Below, piece by piece: positions 1 to 5,956 of a DNA stretch of 8,361 bases. The DNA comes from an uncultured Bacilli bacterium. Lineage in GTDB: Bacteria > Bacillota_I > Bacilli_A > RF39 > UBA660. The position numbers and the translations under genes were made by a program. The stretch covers positions 1 through 8,361 of the forward strand of contig CAJONL010000121.1 of the NCBI GenBank assembly GCA_905235875.1, written 5' to 3'. The notes below the pieces were generated by a model, which saw only the letters and a list, made by a program, of their open reading frames with translations, made no database searches and had not been told where the DNA came from. Positions within the stretch are counted from its first letter, which is position 1, and each line of letters starts with the position of its first letter.

Positions 1-91
1 TACAACCGGTAAATCTATAAATAGATTGAAAATCATCTCCAACTGCAAAAATATTACAATTAGTTTTTTTTTGAAATTCTTTTATTATAAA
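1..91 (-). pseudogene. Fragment of UvrD/helicase IV-type helicase (motif III region), inverted relative to the rest of the gene
   Basis: Read on the minus strand, this short stretch translates to IIKEFQKKTNCN followed by IFAVGDDFQSIYRFTGC, then runs off the left edge. The GDDxQSIYRF block is the classic motif III of superfamily 1A helicases (UvrD, Rep, PcrA, helicase IV), and the hydrophobic strand before it (NIFAV) is also typical. It cannot be a chance antisense reading: the whole block is in one frame and matches the family without a gap. The frame is closed upstream by a TAA at 95-97 (minus strand), just past a small palindrome at 80-92. In an intact gene this motif would lie roughly 100 residues before the segment encoded on the plus strand at 83-556, and in the same orientation. 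It is therefore the other half of a broken or rearranged helicase gene, or of a chimeric contig end. Confidence 0.8.
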
Positions 92-92
92 A
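80..92. repeat. Small palindrome at the inversion junction
   Basis: TTTTAT-T-ATAAAA forms a perfect inverted repeat with 6-bp arms and a single-base spacer. It lies exactly where helicase coding sense switches from the minus strand (left) to the plus strand (right). Short palindromes and microhomology are typical of fold-back or inverted joins, in real genomes and in amplification chimeras. In DNA this A+T-rich, a 6-bp palindrome can also occur by chance, so the link to the junction is inference. Confidence 0.45.
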
Positions 93-556
93 ACTTAGAA
101 AAAACCTTAATAAAACTTATTGAAAAATTATACAAAAATAATAATAAATGTATTCTTATACTAGGAAGAAATAACTTTGATATAAATTTTTTAAAAGAAA
201 GCAAACAATTTAAATTTGAAAAAAATTATATTATATATCTAAATAAAAAAGATATTAAACTAAGATATCTAACTGTACATAAATCTAAAGGTTTAGAAGA
301 AGATAATGTTATAATTTTAAATTTATTAAATAATTCAAATGGTTTTCCTAATAAAAGAAAGAATAATTATATTTTAAAATATGTTACATTAAAAAGTAAT
401 GAAATTAAATACGGTGAAGAACGAAGATTGTTTTATGTTGCTCTAACTAGAACCAAAAATAAAAGTTATATTTTAACTCAAAAAGGAAAAGAATCCATAT
501 TTATTAAAGAATTACTAAAAATTAATAAAAAATATATAAAAAAGACTTCGCTTTAA
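83..556 (+). pseudogene. C-terminal part of UvrD/helicase IV-type DNA helicase, 5' end lost at the junction
   Basis: This encodes about 157 residues of the second RecA-like domain of a superfamily 1A ATP-dependent DNA helicase. Visible landmarks are ILILGRNNFDI, motif V (TVHKSKGLEEDNVII, around 271-315) and motif VI (EERRLFYVALTRTKN, around 415-465), which holds the arginine finger. The NGFPNK stretch between them resembles the GFP segment of E. coli helicase IV (HelD). The Walker A, Walker B and motif III parts needed for ATP hydrolysis are absent from this strand. An in-frame ATG exists at 26, but residues from 26 to about 82 are antisense to the motif III fragment, so that start is not genuine. 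Family homology begins around YKNLEKTL. The stop TAA at 554-556 sits in the loop of the operon terminator. I call it broken as read here; it may be intact in the real genome if the junction is an artefact. Confidence 0.75.
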
Positions 557-565
557 GCGAAATCT
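538..565 (-). terminator. Rho-independent terminator of the surface-protein operon
   Basis: On the minus strand AGATTTCGC, loop TTAAA and GCGAAGTCT form a 9-bp stem with one G-U pair, followed directly by a run of U (positions 542-538). It begins one base after the stop codon of the last operon gene. The plus-strand helicase fragment ends inside it, with its TAA forming part of the loop. The plus-strand reading has no good U run, so it serves mainly the leftward operon. Confidence 0.85.
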
Positions 566-566
566 C

Positions 567-1079
567 TTACCATGCACTACTATAATTTGTAGCACTACTA
601 TTAGTTTTTGACTCTACATAAACTGTTATATCAAAAGATTGTAATTCATTTTTATTAACGTCAGATTTTATCTTAACTTTATCTATTAAATTAGTAGTCT
701 TGCTACCTGGTTCAATAGCTTTAGTGTAGTAATAATAATTATCACTAGATTTGTAAATCCAATTATCACCTATTTCCAAAGGCTTAATATTTTGTTTCAT
801 ATCACCATTTGAAAATAAAATCTTAGCTCTTACATAAGTATATGTATTACCAGTATTCAATACCCAAACTTTTTTCTTTATTTCATCACCAGGACTTATA
901 TCATCAGGATTTTCAAATTCTTCTTTTAACTCTACGTCATTTTTACCAATTGTAAATTTATTATCAATACTATTATTTGATGATAGATAAGCATAAGAAA
1001 CTCCAGCAGATATCAAAGTTAAACTAACAAATAAGGCTCCAGCAATAATTAAATTTACTTTATTTTTAAACTTATTCAT
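567..1079 (-). CDS. TasA-like secreted fibre-subunit candidate with SipW-type signal peptide
   Basis: The 170-residue protein starts with a basic stretch (MNKFKNKVN), a hydrophobic segment (about 10-28) and the motif GVSYAYLSSNN. That pattern marks signal peptides cut by the dedicated signal peptidase SipW, known from TasA and CalY (camelysin). The mature part is a beta-rich domain: NDVEL, DISPGDEIKKKV, then VLNTGNTYTYVRAKI, close in layout to the LKPGDKLTKDF...ENNGS segment of Bacillus TasA. Later come NWIYKSSDNYYYY, an even-spaced aromatic strand, and the C-terminus SAW. There are no cysteines. It starts one base after the stop of the preceding gene and carries the strongest Shine-Dalgarno in the window, so it is a good candidate for the most abundant subunit. 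The fold assignment rests on motifs, and fibre formation is inferred from TasA. It could instead be a non-polymerising secreted camelysin-like protein. Confidence 0.75.
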   Translation of the reverse strand: MNKFKNKVNLIIAGALFVSLTLISAGVSYAYLSSNNSIDNKFTIGKNDVELKEEFENPDDISPGDEIKKKVWVLNTGNTYTYVRAKILFSNGDMKQNIKPLEIGDNWIYKSSDNYYYYTKAIEPGSKTTNLIDKVKIKSDVNKNELQSFDITVYVESKTNSSATNYSSAW

Positions 1080-1080
1080 A

Positions 1081-1707
1081 TTAAGAAGCCTCCTTTATAT
1101 AATTATTATAAGCGTAAGTCATTTTATCCTTAGTAGTAACACCATCTATTCTTAACTTATCACTTTGAATTGCATAGCTTCTTACATTAACTATATATTC
1201 CTTTTTAGAATCTAGCTCACCTTCTAGAACATTTTTTAATTTAATACTATTAAATATTGAACTTGTCTCTTCATTAGAAGATAATACTTCTTTAGTATAT
1301 GCATAAATATGAACATTGTAATTACTATTTGAAGTATTAGTACTAATTTCTTCCCAATCAGAATTAACACTATATGTAAATAACTCAGTATTTTGTTTAC
1401 TAGAAAGCATTTCTTCATCAATTACAAGCCTTACCTCACTCTTTGGAACTGTTATTTGTAAATATACATAACATGGATTAGAACCTGTATTTCTGATTTT
1501 TGGATCCTTAGGAATATTCTTATCTGGTTCTATATTTTTACCATCATCAGGTTTCCAATTTGGTTCAGTTAAAGTAGTATTAACATCACCAACAGTTATA
1601 TTATTAGAAAGTTCTTGAGTTCTTTCTGTAAAATAAGCTATGGCAAATCCAATTGAAATAGCAAAAATACAAATCAAAATAATTAAAAGTATTTTATTAA
1701 TTTTCAT
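1081..1707 (-). CDS. TasA/camelysin-like secreted protein with SipW-type signal peptide
   Basis: I place the start at the ATG at 1707, which gives 208 residues. An in-frame GTG exists at 1719, but the sequence between is the Shine-Dalgarno AGGTGG with good spacing to the ATG. The N-terminus MKINK is followed by a long hydrophobic segment and GFAIAYFTERTQ, the SipW-type cleavage region. The mature domain begins ITVGDVNTTLTEPNW, then has KNIEPDKNIPKDPKIRNTGS, the EPNW and KDPxxxNTGS signature also found in the first operon gene. It ends with VNVRSYAIQSD, a strand typical of these gut-type TasA relatives. One cysteine (NPCYVY) is present. It starts 14 nt after the adhesin stop and ends 1 nt before the next start, so it is in the same operon. 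Probable role: minor fibre subunit or accessory protein, inferred from context and TasA homology. No peptidase motif can be claimed from sequence alone. Confidence 0.72.
   Translation of the reverse strand: MKINKILLIILICIFAISIGFAIAYFTERTQELSNNITVGDVNTTLTEPNWKPDDGKNIEPDKNIPKDPKIRNTGSNPCYVYLQITVPKSEVRLVIDEEMLSSKQNTELFTYSVNSDWEEISTNTSNSNYNVHIYAYTKEVLSSNEETSSIFNSIKLKNVLEGELDSKKEYIVNVRSYAIQSDKLRIDGVTTKDKMTYAYNNYIKEAS
1089..1096 (-). promoter_or_regulatory. Strong Shine-Dalgarno AAAGGAGG for the last operon gene
   Basis: AAAGGAGG on the minus strand lies 9 nt before the ATG at 1079 and inside the 3' end of the upstream gene, whose stop is one base before this ATG. It is a near-perfect anti-16S match, while other genes here use AGGTGAT or AGGTGG. 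This suggests translational coupling and high output of the last gene. Confidence 0.8.
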
Positions 1708-1721
1708 GTCAATCACCACCT

Positions 1722-4700
1722 CTAAATTTTACTTTTCTTTCTTGAACTTCTTACATAGAATATAACTAAACTACTAATAACTATAACCGAACCAAGAGCG
1801 ATTATATATACAGTAATATTGTCACCAGTATATGGATTATTTTCATTTACAATGTAATAATAATCAACATTTGTAGGAATATCCTTAAATATACCCTTTT
1901 GATCTCCTTCGACATATTTTAGCTTATAACCTTTCAACAATAAAGATCTTTTAGCAGTAGATTTATACTTATCACCACTATAACCTAAAAGAACTTTAGA
2001 AGGAACTAATTTCTTCTTTGTTCCATAAACATAATGGTTAATAATTACCTTAGACTTAACTTTATAAAGATTAGTAATTACAGTATCTTCACCTGTTGTA
2101 GTCTTATCAGTTTGAAGCACATATTTTACTTTATTTTCTAATTTAGAAACATTATGATAATCTTTAAAAAATAAAGTTATATCAAATGATTGCTTAATAT
2201 CATATGATTTATTTCTAGCATCAATATTATCATAAGGTATTTCCCAAGTAATTGTTTTTTTGCTTTTATCATAAACACCAGTACCTATATCAGATTGTCC
2301 CAAATCTATTTCATAAGGTACATAATCAATAATTGTAAGTTTTGCATCACCTACATATTCAGTTACTTTTCCATTATAACTAATATTATAAGTAAATGAC
2401 CTAACACTATTTACTTGATTAACTGGACCAACTTTTGTTATACCATCTTTAACATCAGTTACCTTTCTATAGTAATAAGTAACAATAGTATCATCAATTG
2501 TATAAACACCAGTAGCATTATCAGGTTTTTCTACTAAAACATAACCTTCAAGTTGTTTTTCTGTAGTTTCATAACTTTTACCAACTTTATCTTCTGAAAC
2601 ATCCTCAGGAGACAAAACTATATCAGTACCATAATTTAAATATCTAGTTATTACTTTACCTTTTAGATCAACCTCAGTTGTATATGAACCAGTATTTTCA
2701 ACAGGAGGATGATTAGTACTGAATGAAGTTATAGACTTAACATTATTTTCAAGTTCACTTATATCTTTTAAATCCAAATATTTTACTTTAATATTTTTAG
2801 TAATTTCAATAGTTTTTTTACCATTTTCTAAAGTATTAATATTGTCAATATTCTCAGTCCAAGTAATTGTATTTTTATCACTATTATAAACTCCACCATC
2901 TAGATTAGCAGTATTACTATCTATTTTACCTGGAAGCGTGTCAACAATTGTAACTGTAACCCCACCAACATATATAGATAAAGTTGCATTATATTTTATA
3001 GTGTAATTAACAAAATCACTTGCATATTCTAATCGAGAAGTACCTGTTTTTTTAATTTCAGGTCCATTTTCAAATACAGGATCAGATAATTTATAATAAA
3101 ATTTTACAATAGTATCCTCTAACTTATATTTTCCAGTTGTATTATCAGTTTGATCAACTAGTTCATAACCATCAATTGTAATAGGCTCTGCATGATATGT
3201 CTTACCAATATCATCATCAGTAATATCATCATCATATAACTTATAATCTGTTCCTTCAACTAAATATTGAACTATTAATCTTCCTTTTAAATCAACACTA
3301 GTATCAGCACTATCATCATTTACTATAGGACTATAGTTTCCTGTAAAGCTGGTAGTAGACCTAACAGTATTTAAAATATTTGTTACGCCCTCATAGCTTT
3401 CATATTTAACTTTAACATGTTTAGAAACATTTAAAACCTTATTACCATTTAAATATGTATTAATGTTTTGATAAGGTACATTCCAAGTAATTGTATTAGT
3501 ACTTGCATCATAAGTTCCACCATCTAATTGTGACTCATTTACCTTTATTTTAGCAGGAAGTGTATCAACAATCTTAACATTAATATCGCCTTTATACTTA
3601 GAAAGTGTAGCTGTATAATTTATTCTATAGTCAATATAATCATTAATATTTGTTAAAACCTCAGTTGCAGTTTTTGTAACACTTGGTTTACTTTCAAATA
3701 CTGGATTTTTCAATCTATAATAATATATAACATCAATTGGCTGTTCAGTAAAAGTCCCACTTGCATTTTCAGGAATAGAAACAAGTTCATAGTCATCATC
3801 ATTAACAGGAGTTGTAGCATATGTTTCACCAATATTACCTGAAATATTTACATCAGGAGAAATTGGAACAGTAGTATTTTCAAGATAATGATGTACTTTA
3901 ACTGAAGTCGAATTATCATAAGTACCAAATACCCATTTAACATTACCAATAAGTCCTTGATACTCATCACTCATTTCTTGCGATACAGAAAGTGTTACTA
4001 CTAAATTCTTAGAACCAGTTGCTGCAAATTCACCTAAACTAATATTATTTTTCATAGTATCACTATCTTTATCTAAATTGCCCCAAATTGGTCCTTCATA
4101 AATGATATTACCATCATTTTTAATAGTAATTGTTGCGTATCTTTTCAAAAGAGTATTTATTTTTTCAATATTACTAGAATCTTGACTAGTATTTTCAGCT
4201 CTCAAATATATTTCTTGCTTATTAGAATAAGCATTAGTTACTTTTATTACTTGTGTTCTAGAAACACCTGGAGTTAAATTTTTAAAATTATTAAATAAAT
4301 CTATTTTATTAACATCTATATTAAACTTCTCATCAGGTGAAATAAAAGTCACTTCCGTATCTTCAAGTCTTTGATTATCACTAGGAACATCCATATTTAA
4401 AGTTCTATAAGTCTTACCCCATAAAGTAGGAAGCGAATTTTTAGTAGCTTCAATTATATTAGTACTAACAATAATATCACACTTAGCATTCCTATATTCA
4501 TTACCTGCATTCTTACTAATAGTATACTTTTTAAATAAGGGATTATTTGTAGTAGCACCTGCTTCTAGTACTTCTTTATAATAATAATACCCATCTTCTC
4601 CATCAATCCAAGAATTTTCATCAACATTTATTAATATCTTACTAGTATCAATTCTTGAATCTTTAACAATATTACCATTATCATCTCTTGAATAACCACA

Positions 4701-4982
4701 CTCTTTAGTAAAACTAGCTCTAACCAAAGCTGGAATACTGCCGGTATTTTCAACATTAACAACTTTTTTTACTTCTGAACCTGGAGTCAAATTATTTGGT
4801 TCAGTATATTCTTCAGTTATTTTCCCATTAATTGTCCCAACAGAAATAGTATTTATTGTATCGCTTTCTAAAGTTGCATTTCTTAATGCAAATGATAAAC
4901 CAACAATACACAAAGCTGAAAAAATAAACATAATTATAGTTGCTAATAAACCAACTTTCTTATTCTTAAAAATATTATTCAC
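1722..4982 (-). CDS. Large cell-wall-anchored adhesin: TasA-like N-terminus, alternating MucBP and DUF11-like repeats, NPYTG sorting signal
   Basis: I choose the GTG at 4982 (1086 residues, VNNIFKNKKVG) because it gives the same basic start as its neighbour (MNKFKNK) right before the signal segment (about 14-36, IVGLSFALRNA). An ATG at 4994 is the alternative; one at 5054 would add a sequence antisense to nothing useful and fully inside the upstream gene. Domains by residue: TasA-like beta domain 43-190 (NNLTPGSEVKKVVNVENTGS), a second beta domain 209-356 (NLTPGVSRTQVIKVTN), then MucBP-like units at 360-423, 568-631, 776-839 and 977-1043, separated by DUF11-like units at 428-566, 636-774 and 846-972. 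NPYTG at 1049-1053, a membrane helix and RSSRKKSKI end it, the layout recognised by sortase. MucBP domains bind mucin in lactobacilli. The gene overlaps the stop of the preceding gene by 8 nt. Anchoring a TasA-type fibre to peptidoglycan is my inference. Confidence 0.82.
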   Translation of the reverse strand: MNNIFKNKKVGLLATIIMFIFSALCIVGLSFALRNATLESDTINTISVGTINGKITEEYTEPNNLTPGSEVKKVVNVENTGSIPALVRASFTKECGYSRDDNGNIVKDSRIDTSKILINVDENSWIDGEDGYYYYKEVLEAGATTNNPLFKKYTISKNAGNEYRNAKCDIIVSTNIIEATKNSLPTLWGKTYRTLNMDVPSDNQRLEDTEVTFISPDEKFNIDVNKIDLFNNFKNLTPGVSRTQVIKVTNAYSNKQEIYLRAENTSQDSSNIEKINTLLKRYATITIKNDGNIIYEGPIWGNLDKDSDTMKNNISLGEFAATGSKNLVVTLSVSQEMSDEYQGLIGNVKWVFGTYDNSTSVKVHHYLENTTVPISPDVNISGNIGETYATTPVNDDDYELVSIPENASGTFTEQPIDVIYYYRLKNPVFESKPSVTKTATEVLTNINDYIDYRINYTATLSKYKGDINVKIVDTLPAKIKVNESQLDGGTYDASTNTITWNVPYQNINTYLNGNKVLNVSKHVKVKYESYEGVTNILNTVRSTTSFTGNYSPIVNDDSADTSVDLKGRLIVQYLVEGTDYKLYDDDITDDDIGKTYHAEPITIDGYELVDQTDNTTGKYKLEDTIVKFYYKLSDPVFENGPEIKKTGTSRLEYASDFVNYTIKYNATLSIYVGGVTVTIVDTLPGKIDSNTANLDGGVYNSDKNTITWTENIDNINTLENGKKTIEITKNIKVKYLDLKDISELENNVKSITSFSTNHPPVENTGSYTTEVDLKGKVITRYLNYGTDIVLSPEDVSEDKVGKSYETTEKQLEGYVLVEKPDNATGVYTIDDTIVTYYYRKVTDVKDGITKVGPVNQVNSVRSFTYNISYNGKVTEYVGDAKLTIIDYVPYEIDLGQSDIGTGVYDKSKKTITWEIPYDNIDARNKSYDIKQSFDITLFFKDYHNVSKLENKVKYVLQTDKTTTGEDTVITNLYKVKSKVIINHYVYGTKKKLVPSKVLLGYSGDKYKSTAKRSLLLKGYKLKYVEGDQKGIFKDIPTNVDYYYIVNENNPYTGDNITVYIIALGSVIVISSLVIFYVRSSRKKSKI
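1725..1838 (-). other. Sortase cell-wall sorting signal (NPYTGD, membrane helix, basic tail)
   Basis: The last 38 codons encode NPYTGDN, then a hydrophobic helix of about 20 residues (VYIIALGSVIVISSLVIFY) and RSSRKKSKI. This is the three-part sorting signal of sortase substrates, with N in place of the L of LPXTG. Variants of NPxTG are common in gut Firmicutes. Sortase would cut between T and G and link the protein to peptidoglycan. No sortase is encoded in this window. Confidence 0.88.
1854..3905 (-). repeat. Array of four MucBP-like and three DUF11-like coding repeats
   Basis: MucBP-like units lie at 3905-3714, 3281-3090, 2657-2466 and 2054-1854. Each begins with a VxxxYLxxGT-type strand, contains IGxxYxT and GYELV, and ends in DTIVxYYYR. 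DUF11-like units lie between them at 3701-3285, 3077-2661 and 2447-2067, each with YNATLSxYxG, VTIVDTLPxKI, LDGGxYxxxxxTITW and VKYxxxxxxxxLxNxVxSxTSF. The first two copies are close to each other. The third has IIDYVP in place of VDTLP, and the fourth MucBP is the most diverged, with a lysine-rich middle (KLKYVEG). The alternation gives a rigid rod-like stalk of known type in adhesins. Confidence 0.8.
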
Positions 4983-5691
4983 TCTTATCACCATCCAATG
5001 CTCTAAATGCTTCTTCCATTGAACCAATATTTTCAGATTGAATAGCTTCAGCATATACTTTTATTTTAAAATTACCAATAAGATTAACATCTTCATTAGT
5101 ATAATTAATTGGAATAGCTATATTTGAAAACAAAACTTTCTCATCGTTTTCATGCAATACTCTTTTATAATTAAAAATAAAAGTTGTATCTGTAGATCTT
5201 TTAGTATCTAAAATAAAATCATCCTTATTATAAAAATTATATACTTTCCCAGAAGTTATAAAACTATTTAATTCATTTAAACTATAATTACTTGTAGGAT
5301 TAATAGTACTCGTAATGGGGTTATTGTTTTTATTGTATGTCTTATCAAAATAAATCAAACTTTTAATCTTATTAATACGTCTCAAATCTGTTATTATTTC
5401 ATCATCATCTAAATCATAAAACTCTACAACTATTCTTCCATAATTATCACCTTTAATTCCTTTAAGTATCGGGTCCTTCAAAAAGACCATACCAGGAGTT
5501 ACATTCTTAGCATTCGCTGGGTTCCAATTAGGTTCAACCAAATCAATATCCGGATTCCCCATTGTAAGAGAATTCCTTACTACATCATTTGAAGTAAAAA
5601 AACTATATGCAGCACCAATAATTAAAAATATTGCAACAACAATAAGTATTGATGCAAAAAAAATAACTTTATTTCCTTTTTGTTTTCTCAT
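4975..5691 (-). CDS. TasA-like secreted protein with SipW-type signal peptide, first gene of the operon
   Basis: This 238-residue protein opens with a basic start (MRKQKGNK), a hydrophobic segment (about 9-28) and GAAYSFFTSND, the SipW-type cleavage region. The mature domain has TMGNPDIDLVEPNWNPANAKNVTPGMVFLKDP, split here as LVEPNW, KNVTPG and KDP, a signature common to TasA-like proteins of gut Firmicutes. Its C-terminal strand IKVYAEAIQSENI and the following EEAFRAL are also typical. No cysteine is present in the mature part. The ATG at 5691 has GGTGG close upstream and AGGA 10 nt upstream. The downstream adhesin starts inside its last codons (8-nt overlap), so translation is likely coupled. 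Likely role: fibre subunit or initiator, inferred from position and family. Confidence 0.75.
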   Translation of the reverse strand: MRKQKGNKVIFFASILIVVAIFLIIGAAYSFFTSNDVVRNSLTMGNPDIDLVEPNWNPANAKNVTPGMVFLKDPILKGIKGDNYGRIVVEFYDLDDDEIITDLRRINKIKSLIYFDKTYNKNNNPITSTINPTSNYSLNELNSFITSGKVYNFYNKDDFILDTKRSTDTTFIFNYKRVLHENDEKVLFSNIAIPINYTNEDVNLIGNFKIKVYAEAIQSENIGSMEEAFRALDGDKSE

Positions 5692-5717
5692 AATCCACCA
5701 ATCCTATTCTATAAAAA

Positions 5718-5746
5718 AGTTTACTATATATAGAAAAAAAAATCAA
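5718..5746 (-). promoter_or_regulatory. Candidate proximal promoter of the surface-protein operon
   Basis: On the minus strand TTGATT (5746-5741) is separated by 17 bp from TAAACT (5723-5718). Both match the sigma-A consensus only partly, but the leader would be about 20 nt, like the short leaders of the two other minus-strand promoters seen here. A run of nine T fills part of the spacer. Confidence 0.35.
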
Positions 5747-5780
5747 GAAAAATAGCAAAAAACTACACATAAAAATTTAA

Positions 5781-5808
5781 TTAATAAATACTTTATTTTA
5801 ATTGACAA
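5781..5808 (-). promoter_or_regulatory. Candidate distal promoter of the surface-protein operon, sharing its -35 with the tRNA promoter
   Basis: TTGTCA (5808-5803) and TATTAA (5786-5781) on the minus strand are 16 bp apart. The -35 box is the reverse complement of the TTGACA used by the tRNA-Trp promoter, because TTGACAA is nearly self-complementary. Use of this site would give a leader of about 80 nt. The weak -10 box keeps this tentative. Confidence 0.3.
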
Positions 5809-5832
5809 GAATACTATATTATGTGATATAAT
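5802..5832 (+). promoter_or_regulatory. Sigma-A-type promoter of the tRNA-Trp gene
   Basis: A perfect TTGACA (5802-5807) and a perfect TATAAT (5827-5832) flank a 19-bp spacer, with TGA directly before the -10 (extended -10). The predicted start would be about 5 nt upstream of the mature tRNA. The spacer is two bases longer than ideal, which the extended -10 may offset. Confidence 0.75.
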
Positions 5833-5843
5833 AAAGAAGTCAT

Positions 5844-5917
5844 AGGGGTATAGTTCAATGGTAGAATAACGGTCTCCAAAACCGCTGATGTGAGTTCGAC
5901 TCTTGCTACCCCTGCCA
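5844..5917 (+). tRNA. trnW: tRNA-Trp (anticodon CCA)
   Basis: The sequence folds as a full cloverleaf: acceptor AGGGGTA/TACCCCT (5844-5850 with 5907-5913), D arm GTTC...GAAT, anticodon loop CTCCAAA (5874-5880) giving CCA, T arm GTGAG-TTCGACT-CTTGC, discriminator G and encoded CCA end (5915-5917). The outermost anticodon-stem pair is an A-C mismatch and the T stem has two G-U pairs, otherwise it is regular. The CCA anticodon reads UGG only, which fits the standard code in this window. It stands alone, with its own promoter and terminator. Confidence 0.96.
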
Positions 5918-5930
5918 TTTTAAAAATAAT

Positions 5931-5956
5931 GCACTAACTAATTGTTAGTGCTTTTT
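5931..5956 (+). terminator. Terminator of the tRNA-Trp gene, overlapping the methyltransferase stop
   Basis: GCACTAAC (5931-5938), loop TAATT and GTTAGTGC (5944-5951) form a perfect 8-bp stem followed by TTTTT (5952-5956). The minus-strand methyltransferase stop (TAA at 5947-5945) lies inside the stem. On the minus strand the hairpin is followed by ATTATTTTTA, so it may act weakly in both directions. Confidence 0.85.

Noticed and set aside
26..82. ATG at 26 as the start of the plus-strand helicase protein
   Set aside because: The codons from 26 to about 82 are the exact antisense of the motif III fragment on the minus strand and have no helicase similarity themselves, so the ATG arises by chance at the junction.
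1236..1421. A 61-residue open frame on the minus strand
   Set aside because: It lies wholly inside the 208-residue TasA-like gene in another frame, has no ribosome-binding site and shows only low-complexity hydrophobic residues.
1854..3905. CRISPR-like or tandem DNA repeat array
   Set aside because: The periodicity is at protein level (MucBP and DUF11-like domains, about 200 codons per pair); nucleotide identity between units is low and there are no short direct repeats with spacers.
5692..5843. Riboswitch or structured leader before the surface operon
   Set aside because: The stretch is almost pure A+T with poly-A and poly-T runs and shows no stable stems or conserved aptamer motifs; only promoter-like boxes can be supported.
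5844..5917. Integration site with a mobile element at the tRNA gene
   Set aside because: No integrase gene and no repeat of the tRNA 3' end was seen elsewhere in the window.
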